A DNA stretch of 64,000 nt from Morella rubra (Eukaryota > Streptophyta > Magnoliopsida > Fagales > Myricaceae), in the NCBI GenBank assembly GCA_003952965.2, contig CM025851.1, positions 11,841,161 through 11,905,160 of the forward strand, read 5' to 3'. This document shows, one piece after another, positions 14,123 through 26,495 of this stretch. The notes under the pieces are model-generated. The model ran no database searches and was not told the DNA's origin. It saw only the letters and a list, made by a program, of their open reading frames with translations. The position numbers and the translations under genes were made by a program. Position 1 is the stretch's first letter. Each line of letters begins with the position of its first letter.

Positions 14123-14620
14123 ACAGTAGTGAAGATATAGGAAAACTGACGGAACGTGTAGAGACTAGAGTGATGCTGGACAGGTTTCAACAAAATGAAA
14201 ACGATCAAAATTGCATGAATATATACTGCGTAACCACAACTGAAAGCCTTCATTAAAACGAACAAGCTTCAATGAGTTGGACTCATTCGGCGAGCATATT
14301 CGAACTTGGCAAATGAAAAATACACACGCATACGCTTATTCTAAGTAAAAAGCGACTCCAGAGATGAGCGGAACGTATTAGACGACCTTGCGAGCAGATC
14401 CGGGCAGAGAGGCAAAGAGTCGGGAAAAAACTGAAAAATACACAGGAAAAAAAATAAAGGAAAAAGCGGCTGAGAAGCAAACCTCAGAGCACAGCTCGAT
14501 GCGAATGATGAAATGCCTCTGGAGAAAGTGAGGTTGAGGTAGGAATCGTAGGAGGGAGGGATACGTTGAGGCGAAGAAGGTCGGTATAAAACGGAAGCAA
14601 GTTGGACCAGACCCGCCTAA
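12911..14620 (-). promoter_or_regulatory. ADCS: ADCS upstream region, possible leader exon
   Basis: This stretch precedes the ADCS start codon. A plausible 5' UTR intron would run from a donor near 14,482 (GAG/GTTTGC on the minus strand) to an acceptor near 12,960 (TGCAG/GTGG), but this rests only on splice-site look. The interval also has a poly-T pair at 13,351-13,437, AT-rich DNA at 13,560-13,760 and a TA microsatellite at 14,085-14,122. No TATA box could be placed with confidence. Confidence 0.25.
14085..14122. repeat. TA dinucleotide microsatellite
   Basis: A nearly uninterrupted run of alternating T and A within the ADCS upstream region. Confidence 0.8.
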
Positions 14621-16625
14621 CAGAAAAAAGGTTGGACCAGACCTCGAATTCGCCGCGGGTGGGACCTATCTAAAAGTAGCCCTTTTACCATCAAAAGGGC
14701 GGCCCAAAATCTAGACCTCGGGGCTTGGACTGTCGAACAGAAATCCTCTGGCTGCTGAGTTGGCAGAGCATGACAATGTCTTTTTGGTTGCTGGGAAGTG
14801 TCCTTAATTACCTCACCTGGTTCATGGTATCTCTCTTTCTTCCATTCTCCTTCTTCAACCTTTTCTTCCTCGGCTAAGCAAATCTCAAACATCAAGACCA
14901 TTGCAAACGAATCCTTGGCGATCAAACAAGCCCTTGGCTTTTCTTCAATGATCTCCCCGCTGTGGAATCAAGCTGCTATCTTTCTCTCTGTTTTTTTTTT
15001 CCTGATTTTTCTGGCTTTGTTGCAACTTGCAAAGAAACCAAATCCCGAATGAAGGAAAAAAGTGATTGCTTTTTGTTTCTCTTCCACAAAATCATCAATC
15101 AACTATATACGAAGGAAATGAATAGTGGAGGCTTTTAAGGAGGAGACGCACTTCCTAAAGAGAGAGAAAATTTTTGGGGAGAGAGAAACCCAATGGTTGA
15201 AGTTTACCAGAGGTGCTGTCGGTGAATTCTCTGCCAATTCTATCAGGGGAAATTTGGGGAAAATGGGTACGGGGGGTCGTGGGGAAGGGGATGAGCTGAA
15301 CGGGTTCAGCCGTTTATTTTTTTGTTCTTTTTTGTCCATGTGCCATCAGGTGGCTTGAGTGGGTGACGTCATTGTTGACTGGACATGTGAGGTGAAAGTG
15401 GGAACCACTAACACACGGCGCGTTGTGATTTAAGCACACCTGCACTCTATTTATCAGCAGTTCCCATTAAAATTTTTAACGAGACGGAGGAGGATTTTTT
15501 TTGTTAATAGAAATATTATCTCAAGGGTAGCTAAATAACTTTCTTTATCAAAGGACATATCTCAACTTCCGAATATCATAAGGTATGAATTGCATTTAAG
15601 TCTACGTATAAATATAACTGAAGTGGTAATGATAGTTTATAATTTTTCACACGTATTATATTTAATAATTTAAATAAAAATAGATAGAGATAGACTTTAA
15701 TTATTGAATATTATTTTTTAAAAAAATTATATTAAATATTTATTTGTCTATCTAGAATTGTAGATAAATTAAATTCATACTATTTAAGTTGGCTTAATAG
15801 TGTGCTAGGCTCGATGCAAATTGAGAGGCTTTATGCGAGAATTTAAATTGTCGCCTTCTTACTCTTAATATAAAAGTTTAAGATATTTACTTACAAAATA
15901 ATTATTTTAATAACGTTATGGAAAGATTATATTTTTAGCTTTTTAAGATGCCTAATACTAAAAAAAAAATGAATAGTTGTGCTGCAACTAAAATGAATTA
16001 CAACAAAGAATACAAGAATATGAGCCGACAATAGCACAATGGCTTGTCACAACAATGGCAGTAAAAGTCAACAATTGAAATTAATTATCTTAAAAAAGAT
16101 GGTTCATCAACCAACCCTACTATCCTGCTTCTGTTTGTCACTTTGTGTTGGATCAATTTGGGTACACGAAGGTTATGTTTGCAAACTTTATTTTTAGTCA
16201 AAATTCTCTCAATTTCAAAATTTTTATTTGTAAAAATAATAAATTCAAATTTTGATTAATAGAATAATTAAAAGAAAAATTTAGAAAACTATCTTTCTTG
16301 TCAAAATATCTTTTTTCAGTACAACAAACATAAAAATTAACTCAAATTATTTTTATCTTCATTTTTTCACCGATCCATATAAAAATTCTATTTTTCATTG
16401 CTTTCTCACACGATTACTAAAGTTCACAAAAAAAATCTTAGTTCGTAGATATATCCTAAGCGACGTGGAAATGCTCAGAGTTGTGGGTGAGGACTCTGGG
16501 GTGACATCCATACCTCTGGACGAAGGGATGACGAGGGGTCTTGGGTAGTATCTACATATATACATATGCTCGTATTTCTACATATATGTTTAAAAAAAAT
16601 TTTCATTCACATAAAGTATGAGGGA
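14621..16625. other. Intergenic DNA, no recognised gene
   Basis: Short open frames occur on both strands between 14,620 and 15,360, in a region of more balanced composition, but none resembles a known protein and they overlap on opposite strands. From 15,480 to 16,460 the sequence is AT-rich. I see no confident feature. Confidence 0.35.
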
Positions 16626-16872
16626 CGTTGACGTTCGTATATTGCCCAGCCACAATCAAGCAAGACAAGTGCGAGGTTGTGATGCACGGACAACGAATGG
16701 ATCCAACAATTTGCTAATAATGTAGGTAGTAATTAATTGCCATCGGTAATGATTTGGTCTCAACACAGAAGCCAGGACTTTCGTACATTTGTACAGTCTA
16801 CTGTTTAGGAAAGAACGACAAAGGGAGGATCGATGACCCTGGCATCCTAAAGGAGTTTTCTGGGGAACAAAA
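16626..16872 (+). pseudogene. SEO exon-7 relic (oldest cluster member)
   Basis: This stretch aligns by eye with the end of intron 6 and the start of exon 7 of SEO copy 1. It keeps the ATCAAGCAAGACAAGT segment (IKQDK), then the block reading DNEWIQQF in copy 1, then a segment matching the copy-1 codons around CIGKDDKGEDDFGIL. Small gaps break the frame, the acceptor AG before ATCAAG is now CA, and similarity stops near 16,872. No other SEO exon is visible nearby. It is more diverged than copies 1 to 4, so it is probably the oldest remnant of the array. Identity rests on several short shared blocks in the same order. Confidence 0.75.
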
Positions 16873-19064
16873 ACCCTGAAAGGTCTACACTATGCCATAA
16901 AACCTCTACCTACATAAAAATTTTCGAACCAATTTATAGTTGGTCCCGATTCCGTGATAGTTTTAGGAAGTTTGATGTGTGATGTCATGCTATGACATCG
17001 ACATGATCTTAATTTCTTGAGAAATACTTGGTGTCCTTCTTAGATTCTTCTAAGAAGAATCCAACGCTCGGATCTCTGAGTGTTATAGGGTCCACTTCTA
17101 AAATTAATCTTAAATCGTTAGATTCTTTCCAAAAAAATCTGAGAAGAACCTAAGGAAGGACACCAAACATTACTCTAATTTTCTTTTGTCAGTGAGATTA
17201 TTTTTTCGTTGAACTAGTTCCTTGTGTTTTTCTTTGTCCAATGATTAGGTTTACTCGCTAACACACAGTTCTGGTGTTTATGACTGTTCTCAATTGATTT
17301 TTTTTTTTTTTTTTATATATATGCTTCGGATCAAGATTTTATATAATTAGCTGATCTAATTTTGAAAAAAAAAAAAAAGACAACCGATGATGTAGCTCAT
17401 TGCACCGTATTGCTACGCGGACAATGTAACGTAAAATTCACGAATGCGCTTTTCAGCTAATCCCTAACGTGCTACCACGATTCAGGCTCATTCAGCTACC
17501 AAGACTTTTGTGGGCTGGTGGGCATGTCTCGTTCGTCCCGTCTCTTGCCGGACTGCGGAAATGACCCCATCCGCGGGCTTGGGCTTTGGGAGCTTATCTA
17601 AGCAAAGCACCTATTCGTACTCAATTGTCTCCCAGCTAAATTCTTGACAGTATTTGTCCTTTTAAGGAGTTGGGAATAAAAGTGCCCGAAAAACATTTGA
17701 TGGTACCGAAAGATGGATCATACGATAAGAGCCCAAAGGGAATCCAAAGAAGAAACCACTAAGGGACGGAGCCCGGTAGATCACAGGCCCGTTCTGGATC
17801 ACGGCATAGTGGAAATTGTTACTTTTTATACATCCAACTATGCCCCAGAATCAAGAATCCGACCTACCTGACGTGTAAAAGAGGCTCATGAGGCCCACTT
17901 ACCATGACCACAAATAACAGCGAACCTGATGCTCATGTCTCTTCCATTATTCCATTGGACCTTTTCTTGAGAAAAAAAAAAAGATAAAATAAAAAAACTG
18001 AACGTGCGACACCAGATGGCAGCAACGGAACGTGGACAAAAGAAAAAGCATTCCATTCCCCGAGCCTGCCATTTATTTCATGATGACTTTTTTTCTCTCT
18101 CTCTCTTGCACTGCAACTTCTTCCTGCATTGATTGTTGTCGCTGAAAAGTGTAGGGAAAGTGATAGAGTTACTGACAGGTACCCACAAATTTCCTGAAGT
18201 AGTCAGACAAATTTCTTGAAATATGCAAGAAATAGAATGTTGTTTGGTGCCATGTGATTTCCGTGCAAGGGATTCTTTAAAAGGAAAGGACTCTTAAAGC
18301 ATCCACACGTCCAGCATTTCAAGTGGTCTGCTACTGCTTACAGAAAAAAAAAAAGGCGTCTGCTACTAGAATTTATCTTTAAGCAGGTTTTATTTGAAAA
18401 ATTGAAAGATAAACACGGTCGTATCTCTTTCATATCCATATGCATTGTTTAGGAATTATACAGTATAGGTTCAACTTCATTCAATAAATAAAATCAGCCT
18501 TAACAAATTAGATATCATGCATGTAACCTGGCAGTAACTCAATCTGGACATAATAAGTTTAAAACACGGGTTAAGTTGTTAAATATTGTTTATCTAGAGG
18601 TCAATTACAATCCTAACCCTTATCTCCACACATGCTAATAGTGAATCCAGGGTTAAATTCTGGAGCCACCTTTTTCAATGCCTATTACAAAATAATTTAA
18701 CCATAAATCCAACAATTAATCTAAAGAAGCAATATTTGTCTTCTTTTTTTTTTTTTTTCTTTTTAAGAGCCCAAGACATATGTTCAGTCTAAAACATACC
18801 ATTTAAGGTCATAAAATTGTTAATGTGCCATAAAACGGATAAAAGAAGATAAGTTTGATGTTGATAGTTGGTGCAGTGGGTTTTTATGATTGTATACAGT
18901 CCACACGTCCTTTTACTCTTTTTTTTTTTTTTTTTTTCTTTTCTCTTTTGTGGGCCAGTCCCTTAACTCAAAGGTATTGATTGAGTTTGCCCGTGTAAAG
19001 AAAAGAGTATATATATATTTCTTTTTAAAGTCTATTTGTTTTTACTACAACATTATTACTTTAC
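16873..19064. other. Intergenic DNA with poly-A and poly-T runs
   Basis: No gene is recognised. Apart from a short foldback element near 17.1 kb, the stretch has poly-T runs at about 17,300, 18,745 and 18,920 and otherwise unremarkable sequence. Confidence 0.35.
17018..17180. mobile_element. Short foldback MITE-like element
   Basis: About 160 bp with inverted ends: TTGGTGTCCTTCTTAG near the left end is mirrored by CTAAGGAAGGACACCAA near the right end. Small size, no coding capacity and terminal inverted repeats fit a MITE. No target duplication could be fixed, so the superfamily is open. Confidence 0.5.
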
Positions 19065-19146
19065 ATGTGCAGCATTATAGAGGTCTTCATTTACAATATA
19101 TTCTCATGTGCAGCATTATAGAGGTCTTCATTTACAATATATTCTC
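19065..19146. repeat. Two perfect 41-bp tandem copies
   Basis: The 41-bp unit starting ATGTGCAGCATTATAG occurs at 19,065-19,105 and again, identical, at 19,106-19,146. This is a recent local duplication in non-coding DNA. Confidence 0.9.
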
Positions 19147-19666
19147 GTGGGGCACGTGTCGCTTACTCTACACTTAATTTGTTTGCTACTAATTCATTGC
19201 CCTTTAAGAGTTGTGGCCGGGCATGTTTTTCTCGTCAGTGGCGTGGGAGTGGGTCCGGCTTTCCACATGGGTGGGATATATTTATTATTTAAATTATATT
19301 TTTTAATACTTTCCTGCTTTACGAATGAATCGGATTTTAAATCCCTCTTTACTTAAGAGTATAACACGTGTATTCTTTAAAGTCAGATGGTTAGATCTAT
19401 CCCAAAGAGTTTGAGATAATATATTTTATTATTTAAATTATATTATTTAAATATTTTATAATTCTTTTTTAATTGATAGGTATAATATTTATAATATTAG
19501 TTAAAAATAAGATAAAATATAGAATTAGATCTCTAAGACCTTAACTAAGATATAAAGTAATTTATTACTTTATTTCAAAAATTGAAATTGATAAAAAAAA
19601 TAATTATTATATTATAACTCGTGATGGAATAGATGAATTGAGAAAAAGAATCTAATATATATTATT

Positions 19667-20361
19667 GGCTAAATTATTCCGTACGTCCTTGGAATTTAAC
19701 CTTTTTCCAGTTTTGTTTTCAGGGTTTGATTTTCTCTAAAAGTATCTCTGGGGTAAGGATCCATTACTAAATAGATCTTGGCGTCAACTCTTGGACGGAA
19801 ATACATACGTGGCTAACGGATTATACGTGGGCACTGACAGCTAGATTTTTTTTTAAAATCTCGCCCAATCACAATGTGACACGTGTCAGTACAATAAATA
19901 AAAATTAAAAAAATATTTTAAAAAAATCTAAATTTTAATTTTTTTTTTTAAAAAAATTTTTTTTTGTATTGGTCCATCGTGACCCCTCCACCGAGAAAAA
20001 ATCTCGCCCGATCTTTTCCCGGTAGAGGGGTCACGGTGGAGGCCCCCTCCACCAGGCCATTCTGGCTGCCTAGTTCAATTTAGATTTTAGATTTTTTTTT
20101 TAATTTTTTAAAATATTTTTAATTTTTATTTATTATACTAACACATGTCAAATTGCAATTGGATGAGATTTTTTTTTAAAAATCTAACTATCAATGTCCA
20201 TGTGTAATTTGTTAATTACATGTATATTTTTATCCAAAAATTAACGTCAAAATCTATTTAATAATAAGTTCTCATTTCAAAAATATTTTTTAAAAAAATC
20301 GAATTCTAAAAACCGAATTAAAAAAAGATTAAACTCCAGTAACATACGTAATAATTTAGCC
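19667..20361. mobile_element. MULE-like foldback element, copy A
   Basis: A 695-bp element with terminal inverted repeats beginning GGCTAAATTA, flanked by a perfect 9-bp target duplication TATATTATT (19,658-19,666 and 20,362-20,370). The inverted repeats extend far inward and meet around a GC-rich core of CCCCTCCACC-type sequence near 20,000. A 9-bp duplication with long inverted ends is typical of Mutator-like non-autonomous elements. There is no transposase. It belongs to the same family as the element at 30,098-31,014. Confidence 0.82.
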
Positions 20362-20994
20362 TATATTATTTATGGGTTTACTCCAAGTCCAACAGCATGG
20401 TCTTGAATCGGTTGGGAGCGTGGGGTAGGGACGCTGCGTCCGACAAAGTTTTATAATAGCACGTGATGGAATAGATGGACAGAGAGAAAATAATCAACCT
20501 CTATCATTTCTGGATTTACACCTACAGCTGTAAAGCATGATTTTGACTGAGTAGGGTAGGTATGATTCCTTTGTGGTCCTGGGGAAATCAGGCATTATCT
20601 TACCCTACTTGTTCTTTTACCAGCAGCTCTCATTTTCTCTTTTTCACACAAACAAGAAAAAAGACGAAAGGCGATTAATGTGAGAAGAACAAAGAAGATA
20701 AGGAATGGCAAACTGATACCATATCCAAACAGTGCCAGGTATAAAGTACTCTCTACTGTTTATAATTATTAAATCCATATTCATGACTTAACGTGCAAAA
20801 CGTGGTAGCAATATGCCAAAACTTTCTGAGTCAACACTGTAAAAAGCTTCATCGAGGAGAAGGCAGCTAAAGCGAAAAAAAAAAGAAAACAAAGCTGCGT
20901 GATTAATGTCGAGCGCCTCGCAGCACGCGTCACGTCAAGCTTGGGACAAAGATCTTACAATTTTTTTTTGGAGAAAATATATTTTTTACTAACA

Positions 20995-21320
20995 AATTAA
21001 CAGGTTACACCTTAAATTATTATTTTTAAAATATTATATTTTTAAATTATTAATGTTATATATTTTATACTTTAAATTATTCATTTTGACACATTACACC
21101 CTCCAACTATTAATATTAAACACTTTGCACTCTTCATTTGATAATAATATTCTTGAAAAATTAATGAATTGACAATAATATTTAAGGACATTATCGTCAT
21201 TTTAATTTGAAAATTTGATAAAGGGTGTAAAGTGTTAAAAATTGATAATTAGAAGGTATAATGTGTCAAAATTGGTAGTTTAAGTATAAAGTGTAAAATA
21301 TATGGTAGTTCGTAGATGAA
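20995..21320. mobile_element. AT-rich foldback element
   Basis: The left half (TTTTGACACATTACACC near 21,087) is mirrored by the right half (TGTGTCAAAATTGGTAG near 21,260) along about 150 bp. The segment is absent from the matching place upstream of copy 2 (about 38,550), so it is an insertion specific to the copy-1 block. It is followed by a TA run at 21,320-21,345. No coding sequence. Confidence 0.6.
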
Positions 21321-23137
21321 ATATATATATATATATATATATATATTTTTAGGTAGGCACCAGGACCATACAATTGCATAAGTTACCACGTTTTTTTTTT
21401 AAAGAGTCCGAGGATATGTTTGTAAATGACAATTTTGGCCTTCTTATTTATAAATATAATTAATTCAAAATTTTAATTAATAAAATAATAATAAAAAAAC
21501 TTATAAACAATACATGTAGTATTAAGTTTTCATAAAAAGGTACATAACTAATAAGTCATATATTATTAATTTAAAGAAATTATTTTCTTACTATATACTA
21601 ATCACATAAATAATTTATACAAACATTTTACTACATTGATGTTTTCATGAAAACGTTATACTATAGAAGCTGCCTGTATAATTAAGTCATAAAAAAACTT
21701 CCAAATCATCTTTATGTTCTATTTAATTATCTTTTTATATTAAAATTAATATATAAAATTTATTCGAATCATCTTTATATTTTTTGTCAATTTTTATATA
21801 TCTCCACGTTGTACTACAATTTTACAAAATTCTTAAAACATGTTTAGTAGGTAAATATAACTTTAATTTGTTGGCTACTTAATTAATATGGTGTTTGAAA
21901 TAAAATTTTGTTAAAATTTAAGAGTAAATTTTTTAAAAATAAAAAGAGAGAATAAAAAAATTAATAAAAAAGTGAAAAAAATGAAGAATTAGAAATTTTG
22001 AAAACAAACTGCGTGATACTAATTGCTACTTCCAAGGCTTAGGAAAAAAAACAAAAAAAGTGCTACTTCCAAGATTGCGCTGCCAAAAAAGCAGGTCTCA
22101 GAAATATCGAGAATCGAGAAAGGGAAAGCGTCAAACTTATGATAAAATAAAGCAGTAGGATCATAAATTAGTACCACAAAAGAACAACAGATTTATGGAT
22201 TGGCACGTGACAAAAGGGGTAAAAGCATTTTAACACCAAATTTCTTTTCAATGGGTATTCTCGACTAAAGAAGAGTATGTTTTCTGCGTATTCATGACCT
22301 ACTATACTTAGGTGTGTAGGTGGCATAATTCAAACAATTGAATTTATATATACGTTGGGATAATATATATAATACTTCAGTCAGGATTCTCTTTGTTAAA
22401 ATAGGAAAAGCCCCAATACAATATCAAAATTATAACTAAAATGTTAACAATTGAAGATAAAGACGTGACAAACTCTTTCAAAAGTTGAAACAGTCACGTT
22501 TCGATCTGGAAGTGTTAATAAAAAATTTATATTGTCAACTGTTTTAATTAGGTAAAGCAAGAAGAAAATATTAACTATCTCTTTTCTTATCCAAAATGTT
22601 CACTCACTTAAGTGAAAAATACCAATATATAAGCTACTAACGCTTATATGCATCGGTATAATCATCAATCATTTAAGAAAGCATTTGTTTCTAAGGTATG
22701 AAGTTTGATCTCTAAAATTAAATGTCAATATTATAAACAACCTCATATAGAGAAAAGTTATTCTCTACAAGTTCTGACTTAAGTGTCGAAAGTTTATGTG
22801 CTCTTTCGCAAGTAAAATATAAGTAAATGAGGCCTTGGAGACAGCCTGTTACTCATCTCTTGGTTAGATTGATTTTGACATCATCAAAACAAAATGTAGA
22901 AATTAGAAACAATATTGTGCGACAAACATTTTGTACACGAATTAACACACTTCGCAAAAGAAAAGAAAAATGTTTAAAAAAATTTGGACAATTCTGTCTT
23001 AAAAGTTTTGTCTTATTCGTTTTATTCATGCTTCATACCCTGTACAAAATTCCACCGTTAGATAATTGTTGTTAGATGGACCTCACTTAGATGGTGAACG
23101 TGGAAACGAATTAGCAAAAGATGGAGGTCCTGGTGGA

Positions 23138-23145
23138 TATAAATA
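23138..23145 (+). promoter_or_regulatory. TATA box of SEO copy 1
   Basis: TATAAATA lies 107 bp before the first ATG (23,252) and is conserved in place and context upstream of copy 2. This fits a promoter with a leader of roughly 70-80 nt. Confidence 0.7.
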
Positions 23146-25682
23146 GGCCAGTCTATCTGTCGCACAGCACAAGCAAAACTCTCTGTTCTTCCTCAAACCT
23201 GAAGACTTGCTGTAACCTCTCCCTCTCTTGTCACACACCACTGACCACACTATGGCCACCAACAAGATGCTGCTAGTGACAGCACAATCAGTTCCAGCAA
23301 GCCGTGAAGGGTGAGCTGAACGTGCTAACCATGCCCGACGACCAGATCATGAACCAAATTTATGCAACCCATGTCCATGCAGACGAAAAGTTTGATGCTG
23401 ACTCTCTTTTTGCTGTCACCGAAAACATTCTTAAACGTGCCACACTTCTTGTTGACAATGTCGTGCTGGTATATATACCTGGTTCCACCTAACTTGTTCT
23501 TTTTTTTAGTTTCTCCTCTCAAATGGCAGGGGGTGATGTTGTTCTAGCTAGTTTAATTTGGGGCAAGAGGATGCATTTTTTTTTTTTCACTTTGTCCATA
23601 GTCATCCGAAGTATTCTCATTCAATGCTGTTTATGACTTATCACAGGGTACCCAGGCACACTATGAGAATGTGGAAGAAAAGGCACCCAAAGCCAGTTTC
23701 AGTCCACCACTGTGCACCCTCAAGGCTCTATCTTGCGAGGTAATTATTGCAAAGAACAAAATTTTTGCCTCCTAAAAGATCTTTCATGAAAGCCACTTTT
23801 CTTTCTTTCCCTTGGATTTTGGCATGAATTAGGACGAAGATGAATGTGGTCGGTTCACTTTATAGTTGCAGTTTAATTTTCCAAAACTCCAAATGTGTAT
23901 ATGTAGATGGCATGCAAGGCTCCGGGTGAGGAAATTGCGCACAAAACAACGATGTCAATACTCAACAAACTCTCAAACTATTCATGGGAAGCCAAGGCAG
24001 CGCTGACACTTGCGGCATTTGCTTTGGACTATGGGGACTTCTGGCTCCTTGTCCAACTTCACTCCTCGGACAAGCTTGCCAAATCAATGGGGATACTGAG
24101 ACGAGTGTCTACTATAGTAAAGCGTCCAGGCCTTCAGAAGTACGGGAAAACCATTGTTGAGCTTAACAATCTGGTCAAGGCTACGTTTGAGCTCATTGAC
24201 TCCATCTTTGAGTTGGATAATCTCTCTGTCCATGATTCAAAGAATGTACCGGCACTGTCAACGGTCATGGACCGTATTCCTGTAGATAGCTACTGGGCTA
24301 TCATTACTTTGGTAGCTTGTACGACTCAGATGTGCTGCATCTCTGGAAACGAGTAAGTTTTTTATTTTTTGTAATCGACGAGTAAGATGTTCTCAATTAT
24401 ATGACATTGGATATACCATCAATATTGTGCCTTCAATCTCATACAAATGTCCATGGTTGGCCGATTTCAGGGATAAGACACAGGATCTATCACCCTTCGC
24501 TAATAAAATCAACATCTCCCTCAACTTCCTGAAAAGGCAAATCAAGCTCATCCATCAACAAATAGGTCACACAGTAGGCCAATTATTCTCGTTTGTTAAA
24601 AAGCATGTTTCCTTGATCCTGTTGTTCTAGCAATATAAGTTATTCAAATGGGATGCAATGGTGACCAAAGATATTCTTGTTTCATTAATGCAGACGAAAT
24701 GGAGGCCTATATGAAACTCAAGAAACTCTTACGAACACCTACCGAGATCATGGAAGGTTTTCAAGGCGCTGATTTTCCTCAATAATGATGTGCAACCACT
24801 CATCGATGGTGCTACTAACAAATTAGTAAGCTCTTGTAGCATACTTCTTAAATGTGTTCTTCTCTCTTCAATCTTACATCGTATAAATTTGTATCTATAG
24901 CAGTTAAGGTAAAAAGCTCTTCTAAGATTTGCTCAGATAAATATTATTAAACTCTTTAAGCCAATCCTATTGGGCCGAGGCCACCCTAACCACTCATTTT
25001 TGCTTTTCTACCTTATCCGTAACCTTCCCTTCATCAATTTTGTTGTTGTTGAAACTATAGTATCTAAGGACTGCATGCGCATGAAACACACCCTGATTAG
25101 GCCATGTAACTATTTGGTGATTTTATTCTATTGCGTCAAACCAACAGGTTAGCATCGAAGTGCTGAAAAAGAAGAATGTTCTTTTGTTCATTTCAAGCCT
25201 CGACATTTCAATAGATGAGATCTCGGTCTTGAAGCCAGTTTATGATGGACTAAGGACGAAGGATCAGTATAAAATTGTTTGGATCCCAGTTGTGGAGCAG
25301 TGGACTGATGAATTGCGAAAAAATTTGAGATGTTGCGGTCGAAGATGCCATGGTATATAGTGCAGTATTTTTCACCAGTAGTTGGCATCAAGTTCATTAA
25401 GGCGGAGTGGAATTTCAAGAATAAGCCAATCGCGGTGGTGATGAACCCACTAAGCAGGGTCGAACACACAAATGCATTCCACCTAATTCGAGTATGGGGA
25501 ATGAAGGCCTTTCCTTTCACTCATGAAGCTGAAGAGGCTTTGTCAAATAGGGATGATGTATTGGGAAGCATGCTGGATGACCTCAATCCAAAACTACCAA
25601 GCATGGTAAAGTCATTTTCACACTTCTAAATGCATATACATACGTAAATCTGGGACGTATTTTTCAAGTACTGAATTATTTA

Positions 25683-26495
25683 GGCTTATTATACCTGGGA
25701 TTAGTCCTGGAGTTTGACCTTTTCCTAATATGGTCCTTAAAGTTTAATTTGTACCACACAAATTCTTGTGGTTTGACCTTTTTAAAATATGGTCCTAGGA
25801 TTTAATTTGTACCAACGAGTCCCTGGACTTCTTCTTCATTTTTTTAAAGTCCTTTTGTCAATCCTAGCCCAGCTTCTTAATAAAGAATTTTGATGTGGCT
25901 GTCAAACTTTATATCATCTCTTATAATAATGCTACACATTTCTAAATTTCACGTTAGCACACCAGATAATTTATCTGTTTGCCACGTCCCCGCGACACGT
26001 CAGTTTCAATTTTTTACCCCTGTCATCACCCAAGTACTCACCATCACCCTCTCACGTAGTCCCATTACCACCAATGCCATCTATACAAACATGTCTATCG
26101 ATGAGCGACAGTGGAGGTGAAGGAAGGGAAAGGGTGAAAAAATTGAAATTGGCATGTCGCGGGGACGTGACAAGCAGGTGGATTATCTGGCGTGTTGACG
26201 TGGAATCTAGACTTGTGTATAACATTATTATGGGAGCTAATATAGAGTCCCCGCGACAAGCAGGTGGATTATCTGGCGTGTTGACGTGGAATCTAGACTT
26301 GTGTATAACATTATTATGGGAGCTAATATAGAGTCCAGTAGCCACATTAGAATTCTCTGTTAAGGAGTTAGGCCGGAATTGATAGAAGGACTTAAAAAAA
26401 ATAAAGTAAAAGTCCAGAGACTTGTGTAGTACAAATTAAACCCCAAAGATCATATTGAGAAAAGTTCAAACTCCAAGAACTCCAGGTATATTAAG
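25683..26495. mobile_element. Foldback element in SEO copy-1 intron 6
   Basis: The unit starts GGCTTATTATACCTGG and ends CCAGGTATATTAAG. The inverted ends continue inward for over 100 bp with the GGAGTTTGACCTTTTCC motif also seen in the MULE-like copies A and B, so it is probably a related subfamily. Copy 2 lacks it at the same intron position, where only TTATTATAAG remains. I could not find a clean target duplication. No transposase is encoded. Confidence 0.65.
26170..26335. repeat. 86-bp tandem duplication inside the intron element
   Basis: The segment starting ACAAGCAGGTGGATT at 26,170 recurs at 26,256 with essentially no change for about 80 bp. It is a recent duplication in the right half of the foldback element. 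Confidence 0.9.

Larger units (their letters stand above)
20370..23251 (+). repeat. Upstream homology block of SEO copy 1
   Basis: The flank of SEO copy 1 matches 37,960-39,930, upstream of SEO copy 2, in the same orientation and order. Shared blocks include the CAACAGCATG segment (20,390 and 37,990), a segment with GAAAAAAGACGAAAGGCGA (20,655 and 38,272) and the final promoter part. Parts nearest the gene also match, inverted, the flank of copy 4. The flank was therefore duplicated with the gene. The two copies differ by insertions such as the foldback element at 20,995-21,320. Confidence 0.8.

Noticed and set aside
14617-15358. Several open frames of 75-100 codons on both strands upstream of ADCS
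   Set aside because: They overlap on opposite strands, have no recognisable domain and no splice or promoter context. Chance in a patch of balanced composition.
25890-26345. Open frames on both strands in SEO intron 6
   Set aside because: They fall in the inverted halves and tandem duplication of a non-coding foldback element.
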